Shown here piece by piece: positions 59,046 to 64,000 of a DNA stretch of 64,000 nt (position 1 is the stretch's first letter; each line of letters begins with the position of its first letter). Origin of the DNA: Methylobacterium aquaticum (GTDB lineage: Bacteria > Pseudomonadota > Alphaproteobacteria > Rhizobiales > Beijerinckiaceae). A program made the translations under genes and the position numbers. The notes beneath the pieces were generated by a model. That model ran no database searches and was not told the origin of the DNA. It was given only the letters and a program-made list of their open reading frames with translations. Location: the NCBI RefSeq assembly GCF_016804325.1, contig NZ_CP043627.1:2307001-2371000 (forward strand), read 5' to 3'.

Positions 59046-61424
59046 TCATTGCGCCGCCACGCGGCTCTCGGCCACCGCCCGCACGGGTGCGGCCGGCGCG
59101 AGCCGGGCCGGGAACTCGACCCGCACCAGGGTGCCGCCGCCCTCGCGGCTCTCCACCGCGATGCGGCCCTGGAGCTGCCCGGTGACCAGGTTGTAGACGA
59201 TGTGCATGCCTAGGCCCGAGCTGCCGCGATGGCGGGCGGTGGTGAAGAACGGGTCGAAGATGCGCTCCCGGTCGGCGGCCGCGATGCCGCGCCCGTCGTC
59301 GCGCACCTCGAGGCGCACCCATCCGGCCTCGTGGAAGACCGCGACCACGATGCGCCCCGGCACCCCGTCGGCGAAGGCATGCACCACCGCGTTCTTGACC
59401 AGGTTGGTGATGACCTGGGCGAGCGCGCCGGGATGGGTGTCGACCTCGATCTCGTCGCCGGCCTCGAGGTCGAGGCGGTGCCCGCCCCGGCGCAGCAGCG
59501 GCCCGAGGCTGCGCAGCAGCTCGCCCAGCCAGTCGCGCAGGGCGAAGCGGCGGTGCTCGTCGCTGACCCGGTCGACCGCGACCTGCTTGAAGCTGTGGAC
59601 GAGATCCGCCGCCCGGCCGAGATTGGCGGTGAGCAGGTGCGAGCCCTCCTGCATCCGGCCGACGAAGTGGGAGAGGCGCGAGCGCGAGAGCTGGCCGGTC
59701 TTCGCGACCTCGCCGAAATCGCGCGCCTCGTCGCGCAACAGGGTCGCGGTGGTGAGCGCGATGCCCAGCGGCGTGTTGATCTCGTGTGCCACCCCGGCGA
59801 CGAGCTGGCCCAGCGAGGCGAGCTTCTCCGCCTGGATCAGGTCGGACTGGGTCTGGCGCAGTTCGGCCAGCGTCCGGTCCGCCTCTTCCTTGGCCCGCCG
59901 GAGCGCCCGCTCGCGCCGGCCGATCTCGTCGACGAACATCGCGGTGGCCCGGGCCATGTCGCCGAGCTCGTCGCGGCGGCGCCCGACCGCGGCCCCGACG
60001 TCGCGCCGGGTCGGATCGGCGGCGAGCGCCAGCATGCTGCGCTGGAGATGGCGCAGGGGTGCGGTGATCGAGGCCGCCGCCGCGAGGCCCACCGTCGAGC
60101 CGATCACCAGGCCGGCCCCGGCGCCGACCAGCAGCAGGCGCAGCAGGAAGGTGCCGAGGCGGTCGGCATCGTCGATGAAGACCTCGTTAAGGCTGCGGGC
60201 GGTCTCGCCGATCACCGCGGCGAGGCCGTCCATCGCGGCGATGCCCTCGTTCTGCCGGCGCAGGCCCTCGACCGTGGTGCCCAGGCGCTCGCGCCAGCCG
60301 TCGATGGCCTCGATCATCTCGCCCTGGATCAGCGGCGAGATCGGCAGAGCCGCGGCGGTCTCGGACAGGGTCCTGCCGTCCTCCAGCATCGCGGCCGCCG
60401 CCGGGACGTCGCGCCGGCGCAGGGCCTCGGCGGTGCGCTGGCCGAGCTTGAGGGTCTCGAGCGCGATGTTCTGGGTCGCCTGCTCGGTCTCGTTGGCCTG
60501 GACCGCGTAGGAGAGGAGCTGCGTGACCTCCTCGTGCAGGGCGCGCTGGGCCGAGCCATCGATCTTGAGGACCCGCTCGCACCACTCGTCGAGGACGTTG
60601 ACCGGGGACGGCAGCGGTGCGCGGTCCGCGACCGTGCCGCCCGCCGCGAAGGGATGGGGCTCCTCGGATCCGCGCCAGGCCTCGTAGGCGGCGGCGAGAA
60701 TCAGGAGTTCCTCGGCCTCGCGCTCGCGCCCGTCGCCCTTCAGCGCCGCGGCGAGGTCGCGGGCGGCGTTGCGGACCTGGACCATCGACGAAGGCGGGCC
60801 GACGGACGGAGAGGGGCCCGGCACGGCGCCGGGGCCCCGCACCTTCAGGGCCTCGATCTCCGATTCCGCCACCAGGGCGCGCAGCTCGTTGACGGCGCCG
60901 ACCACGTCGCGGACCTGGCGCAGGGTCCGGGCCTTGCCGGTGAGGGAGACGACGAGGTCGGTGTTGGCGGCGCGCTGGCGGTCGCGGGCCTGGTCGGCGA
61001 GGCTCACCAGGGCGTCGGCCCGGGCGGCCATCTCGGCGATCAGCCCGTCATTCTCCCGGGTGATCCGCACCAGGGCCTGCATCTGCTCGATCGAATCCTT
61101 GAGCGCCGCGCGGGCGGCCTCGATGCGGGCCGCCTGGTCCGGGGTGCGGGCGAAGCGGCGCAGCTCGTCGAGGGAGCCGGCGGATTCCGCCGTCAGGCGG
61201 GCGAAGCGCTCGGCATGGTCGGTGCGCTCGGCTGGCCGGGCGGCCAGGAACTCGTCGCGCACCGTCGTCGACAGGGTCAGGGTCCGGTAGATCGCGCCGG
61301 CCAGCACCGCACCGTCGCGAGCCTTCTCGGCCTGGGCGAGCAGGAGCCAGCCCGCGAGCGCGATCAGCGCCGCGATGGCGATCGGCAGACCGCCGACCAG
61401 GAAGATCTTGTGGCCGACCCGCAT
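59046..61424 (-). CDS. Membrane sensor histidine kinase with HAMP domain
   Basis: The 792-residue kinase starts at ATG 61424 (MRVGHKIFLVGGLPIAIAAL). One transmembrane helix at the start, a long helical periplasmic region (~40-380), and a second helix (LLRLLLVGAGAGLVIGSTVG) lead to a HAMP linker. A coiled coil then precedes HisKA, whose phospho-acceptor His547 is in VAGVAHEINTPLGIALTTAT. The ATPase domain has the N-box VITNLVKNAVVHAF, the G1-box DDGRGI and FFTTARHRGSSGLGMHIVYN. No response regulator is adjacent. It sits upstream of a solute-binding protein gene, which hints at ligand-dependent sensing. Confidence 0.92.
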   Translation of the reverse strand: MRVGHKIFLVGGLPIAIAALIALAGWLLLAQAEKARDGAVLAGAIYRTLTLSTTVRDEFLAARPAERTDHAERFARLTAESAGSLDELRRFARTPDQAARIEAARAALKDSIEQMQALVRITRENDGLIAEMAARADALVSLADQARDRQRAANTDLVVSLTGKARTLRQVRDVVGAVNELRALVAESEIEALKVRGPGAVPGPSPSVGPPSSMVQVRNAARDLAAALKGDGREREAEELLILAAAYEAWRGSEEPHPFAAGGTVADRAPLPSPVNVLDEWCERVLKIDGSAQRALHEEVTQLLSYAVQANETEQATQNIALETLKLGQRTAEALRRRDVPAAAAMLEDGRTLSETAAALPISPLIQGEMIEAIDGWRERLGTTVEGLRRQNEGIAAMDGLAAVIGETARSLNEVFIDDADRLGTFLLRLLLVGAGAGLVIGSTVGLAAAASITAPLRHLQRSMLALAADPTRRDVGAAVGRRRDELGDMARATAMFVDEIGRRERALRRAKEEADRTLAELRQTQSDLIQAEKLASLGQLVAGVAHEINTPLGIALTTATLLRDEARDFGEVAKTGQLSRSRLSHFVGRMQEGSHLLTANLGRAADLVHSFKQVAVDRVSDEHRRFALRDWLGELLRSLGPLLRRGGHRLDLEAGDEIEVDTHPGALAQVITNLVKNAVVHAFADGVPGRIVVAVFHEAGWVRLEVRDDGRGIAAADRERIFDPFFTTARHRGSSGLGMHIVYNLVTGQLQGRIAVESREGGGTLVRVEFPARLAPAAPVRAVAESRVAAQ

Positions 61425-61459
61425 CGTGGTCCCGTATCGCCGCGGGTGCCGACTATGCA

Positions 61460-61782
61460 TTATTTCTCAAGGTCTGCCAGCGCGGGGGGAGAACCGGCGC
61501 CTCGGCCCGGTATCGGCAGCCGCGGGACCGTCCGGCCCTGCGCGGACGGGACCGGGCCCGGACGGCGTTTCGTCGCCCGCGCCGCGACGGCCGGCCGCGT
61601 CGGCGAGACCTGATCCGGCGGAGCCGCGAGGGCCACTCGGGGAGGACCACTCGGGGGAGGGGCGCCGGCGGGCCGCCGGTGCCGCCTGCGGGCCCGCCAC
61701 CGAGCAGGGCGCGCAGGGCCTCCCGCTCCGCGGGGTCGCCCTCCAGGAGGGCATCCAGGAGATCGGCGCTGAAATGCGGCAT
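61460..61782 (-). CDS. Small hypothetical protein, possibly frameshifted
   Basis: ATG 61782 gives MPHFSADLLDALLEGDPAER and a helical start with normal codon use. After about residue 45 the same frame turns arginine-rich (ending 61453), while an alternative frame becomes better (GRTVPRLPIPGRGAGSPPAL, ending 61460). One extra base in the C/G run near 61648-61660 would join the good parts into about 107 residues. Unknown family; the shift is less certain than in other genes. Confidence 0.4.
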
Positions 61783-61823
61783 GATCGTCTCGCGGTCCGC
61801 GGCCTCGTCGCATCGTCCGCGCG

Positions 61824-62162
61824 TCAGCCGACCGAGACCCGGCCCGGCATCCGGACCGGCGCGGCGGGGCGCCGCTCCTCGATCATCCGCACCGGCCGGC
61901 GCGGCTCGGCCCCCTCCGGCTGCAGGCAGGAACCGGGACGGTAGGGCCAGGCCGCCTGGGTGCAGGCGGGATCGGCGGGCGCCGCCGAGGCCGGGGTCGC
62001 CGGGGAGACGACCAAGGGGCTTTCCGAGGGAGCGAGGACGGGCGCCTCGGCCGGAATCTCCCGACGCGCCTCCCCGGCCGGGAGGGGGGCCGTCGTCCTC
62101 GTCGCCTCGACGAGGCCGGCCGTCAGCATCGCACTCATCAGAACCACTCGCGCCACGATCAT
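61824..62162 (-). CDS. Small secreted hypothetical protein
   Basis: A 112-residue protein from ATG 62162 (MIVARVVLMSAMLTAGLVEA). A short hydrophobic start suggests export. A proline/alanine-rich middle leads to DPACTQAAWPYRPGSCLQPE, with two cysteines that could form a disulfide. This end resembles small secreted proteins common in Methylobacterium; the function is unknown. Confidence 0.7.
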   Translation of the reverse strand: MIVARVVLMSAMLTAGLVEATRTTAPLPAGEARREIPAEAPVLAPSESPLVVSPATPASAAPADPACTQAAWPYRPGSCLQPEGAEPRRPVRMIEERRPAAPVRMPGRVSVG

Positions 62163-62413
62163 CTTCGCCTCCGCGCCGCCCGTTGTCTCCGGGATCTTGC
62201 GGGGGGCGGTATAGGCGCGGCGCATGTCCGCGATTTTGCGTCGGAGCGCCGATTCGCGGCAGTCGAGACGCATCGTGTTTCGTCCGTCCCGGTGGACGAA
62301 ACATTCGGCGATGCGGCGCGCACACGAAACCCCCCCACTCCGACAGGAGAGGGGGGACGAAACCTTCAGAAGGCGGGGCGATCCCGTGCGAGACCTGGGC
62401 TCGCCCGCCCGGA

Positions 62414-62623
62414 TCACTCGGCGGCAGTCTGCTCGGCGGTGAAGTGGCCGCACCAATCCTGGCCGGCGACGACCGGCCACAGGCCGTGACCCTGCGGCTC
62501 CGGCTGGCTCACCGGGGGGTTGTAGCGGCACAGGCCCTGGTCGCCCGTGGCGGCGGCACCGTTGAGCTTGTGGTCGTCGAAATAGCGGCAGCTGTTGCAG
62601 GCCGCGCCCTGGATGGTCGCCAT
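62414..62623 (-). CDS. Small four-cysteine protein
   Basis: A 69-residue protein from ATG 62623 (MATIQGAACNSCRYFDDHKL). Cysteines are spaced C-x2-C (CNSC), then GLCRYNPP and DWCGHF near the end, a pattern that could hold a metal or Fe-S cluster. I cannot name the family. The sequence is compact and hydrophilic, so it is cytoplasmic if expressed. Confidence 0.75.
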   Translation of the reverse strand: MATIQGAACNSCRYFDDHKLNGAAATGDQGLCRYNPPVSQPEPQGHGLWPVVAGQDWCGHFTAEQTAAE

Positions 62624-63651
62624 CGTGGTCTCTCCCGTCTGCGGGCCGTCGCCCGGCCCCATCTCCCTTTAATTAGAACAACTCGAAACTGGCGGCAAGA
62701 GGGCGTCGCCGGGCAAGCGCGACGGGACCGCGGTGGGCGGGCATCACGGCACCGGGGCAGGCTTCGGCGGCGCCCGCTCCGGACGAGACAGGCCGCCGAA
62801 CGATGAACCTGGACGCCATGATGCCGGGGCCTCTCTCCCGGGCGGGGCCCGAGGGCCAGGGAGGTCCGGGCCGCCCGACGGGGACCGGGACCGGCGGACC
62901 TGATCTCGGGCCGCGACCGGCCCGGCGCACGACGTCGCGATCCGGACCGACGCGGCGTCCGGTCGGCATGACGTGGCAGTCGCCCGTACGCCCGGGCCGC
63001 CGGCCGCGGCCCATCCTCTGTGGAAGAGCGCCCGCACCCGTTTCGGGGAATCCCGACCGACGCGAAGAGCCCGCCGTGCCGGGCAAGGGCGGGATGCGAT
63101 GCATCCGACCGCCCCAGCGGCGCCGAACGGGCAAGCCCGGATCGCATCAGCATAGCATCGTCTGCCACCGATCTTTATGCCAACAGAAACTCGTTAGAAA
63201 CGTTTTCTATTGATGATCGCGATTTTTATTGAGAAAAATGTCTTGCTCTAACAAAATATTATATTCGTTCAAGATCGCATTCTGATCTGAGTTTCTGTTT
63301 TGTTAGCGCATGCCGCTGACTCAGGCTTCCGTTTGTTGTCCGCCTGTAAGTGCTTGAGTATTTTGTTAGATCAAAAGATTAAACTGAGAGGTGACGCAGT
63401 CACAATGTGGTGATTCTGCCACAATCCCCCGTCAAGGAGATCGAAGGCGCCTGTTAGATCTTGGATGAGATTGATCAACTCGACGTCATGAAAGATTGTT
63501 CCCTCGCACCGAATGAAGTCGGGTGCGGTTCGGCCAAGCCGGTGCGGCGGCCGAATCTTCGGGGGAATAAGAGGGACATGGTCTCGAGGCCGAAGAGGTC
63601 TTCGGAACAGAGTCGTTCACCCCTTTCGGGTCCGAAATCTTGGAGGTCTCC
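62624..63651. other. 1-kb gap with an AT-rich leader of the porin gene
   Basis: 62624-63165 is GC-rich without a convincing gene. From about 63166 to 63450 the sequence becomes AT-rich, unlike the rest of the window. It carries repeated TTTTGTTAG/CTAACAAAA motifs (63246, 63299, 63361) and a related CCTGTTAGATC at 63450. 63590-63605 (CCGAAGAGGTCTTCGG) and 63624-63637 (TTTCGGGTCCGAAA) are dyads just upstream of the ribosome site. Confidence 0.6.
63354..63382 (+). promoter_or_regulatory. Candidate porin promoter
   Basis: TTGAGT (63354-63359) and GATTAA (63377-63382), spaced by 17 bases, lie inside the AT-rich leader. If used, the transcript would have a leader of about 260 bases containing two dyads. 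Other placements are possible. Confidence 0.3.
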
Positions 63652-64000
63652 ATGAAGCTCGTTAAGAGCCTTCTGCTCGGTTCGGCCGCTGGCCTGACCA
63701 TCGTTTCCGGCGCTCAGGCCGCCGATCTGCCGATCAAGAAGGCTGCTCCGGTCGAGTACGTCCGCGTCTGCTCGACGCACGGCGCCGGCTTCTTCTACAT
63801 CCCGGGCACCGATACCTGCCTGCGCGTCTCCGGCCGCGCCCGGTTCCAGGCCACCTACCTGCAGGCTTACAGCCGCGCCGGCGACCTGACCGGCTACCAG
63901 GGCCTCGGCCGCCTGAACCTCGACGCCCGCACGTCGACCGCCTACGGCACCCTGCGCGCCTTCGTGCGTATGGACCTGTCCTACGGCACCGGTCCGTTCC
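63652..64000 (+). CDS. Alphaproteobacterial porin, N-terminal part (runs off the right edge)
   Basis: ATG 63652 after GGAGGTCTCC gives MKLVKSLLLGSAAGLTIVSG and a signal cleavage near AQAADLPIKK, the classic start of porin family 2 (Omp2b-like) proteins. It continues YVRVCSTHGAGFFYIPGTDT with CLRVSGRARFQATYL, the first barrel strand with its conserved cysteines. 116 residues are visible; the rest is outside the window. It is a general diffusion pore in the outer membrane. Confidence 0.95.
   Translation, partial: MKLVKSLLLGSAAGLTIVSGAQAADLPIKKAAPVEYVRVCSTHGAGFFYIPGTDTCLRVSGRARFQATYLQAYSRAGDLTGYQGLGRLNLDARTSTAYGTLRAFVRMDLSYGTGPF

Overview
The window is a GC-rich bacterial chromosome segment, most likely from the family Methylobacteriaceae (probably Methylobacterium). 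The evidence is the alphaproteobacterial gene order serS-surE-pcm-nlpD-type-yajC-secDF-Mth938-phytoene-synthase-like-trmFO, an alphaproteobacterial porin at the right edge, a DUF1127 peptide, DUF1489, DUF815, an ACC deaminase with a divergent Lrp-type regulator (common in plant-associated Rhizobiales), and a giant apolipoprotein-like protein resembling the Rhizobiales Growth Pole Ring protein. The genus is inferred from gene content, not proven. I saw no rRNA, tRNA, CRISPR array, insertion sequence or prophage.

Layout. 1-13.2 kb: housekeeping block with argS (cut by the left edge), serS-surE-pcm-LysM/M23 protein, a DUF815 ATPase facing the other way, then yajC-secD-secF followed by homologues of the mitochondrial complex I assembly factors NDUFAF3 and NDUFAF6, and trmFO. 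13.4-20 kb: DUF1127, a protease-fold protein without a catalytic triad, a beta-barrel protein and uvrA. 20-30.6 kb: acdR/acdS, a GH25 lysozyme, DUF488, a Fic/antitoxin pair whose key residues have changed, a glycosyltransferase-metallophosphoesterase pair, an EamA exporter, thiE-thiD and two regulators. 30.8-36 kb: an Mla-type lipid transport operon (mlaE-mlaF-mlaD-lipoprotein) behind an MFS transporter. 36-38.5 kb: a CheZ-like protein, DUF1489 and a secreted protein. 38.7-49.8 kb: one 11-kb gene for a 3,674-residue membrane-anchored repeat protein. 50-64 kb: Hpt protein, ferredoxin, tyrosine phosphatase, acetyltransferase, pyrophosphatase, a double cold-shock protein, SelO, a solute-binding protein beside a histidine kinase, small secreted or cysteine-rich proteins, and the start of a porin behind an AT-rich leader.

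Two themes cut across the window. First, at least six otherwise normal genes (nlpD-type, trmFO, the beta-barrel protein, mlaF, MFS, CheZ-like) are each broken by exactly one missing base, always within a C or G run. The uniform direction and context point to unpolished sequence rather than real gene decay. Second, the intergenic spaces carry three families of 120-150-bp inverted repeats, each present twice, plus a fourth compound palindrome upstream of the CheZ-like gene.

The most interesting item is the giant protein. Its core contains three tandem 1,074-bp copies of a 358-residue unit that can be parsed exactly as four 62-residue plus five 22-residue subrepeats. Other leads are the Fic pair with a replaced catalytic histidine, the secDF-linked complex I assembly-factor homologues, and the triad-less HtrA-like protein.
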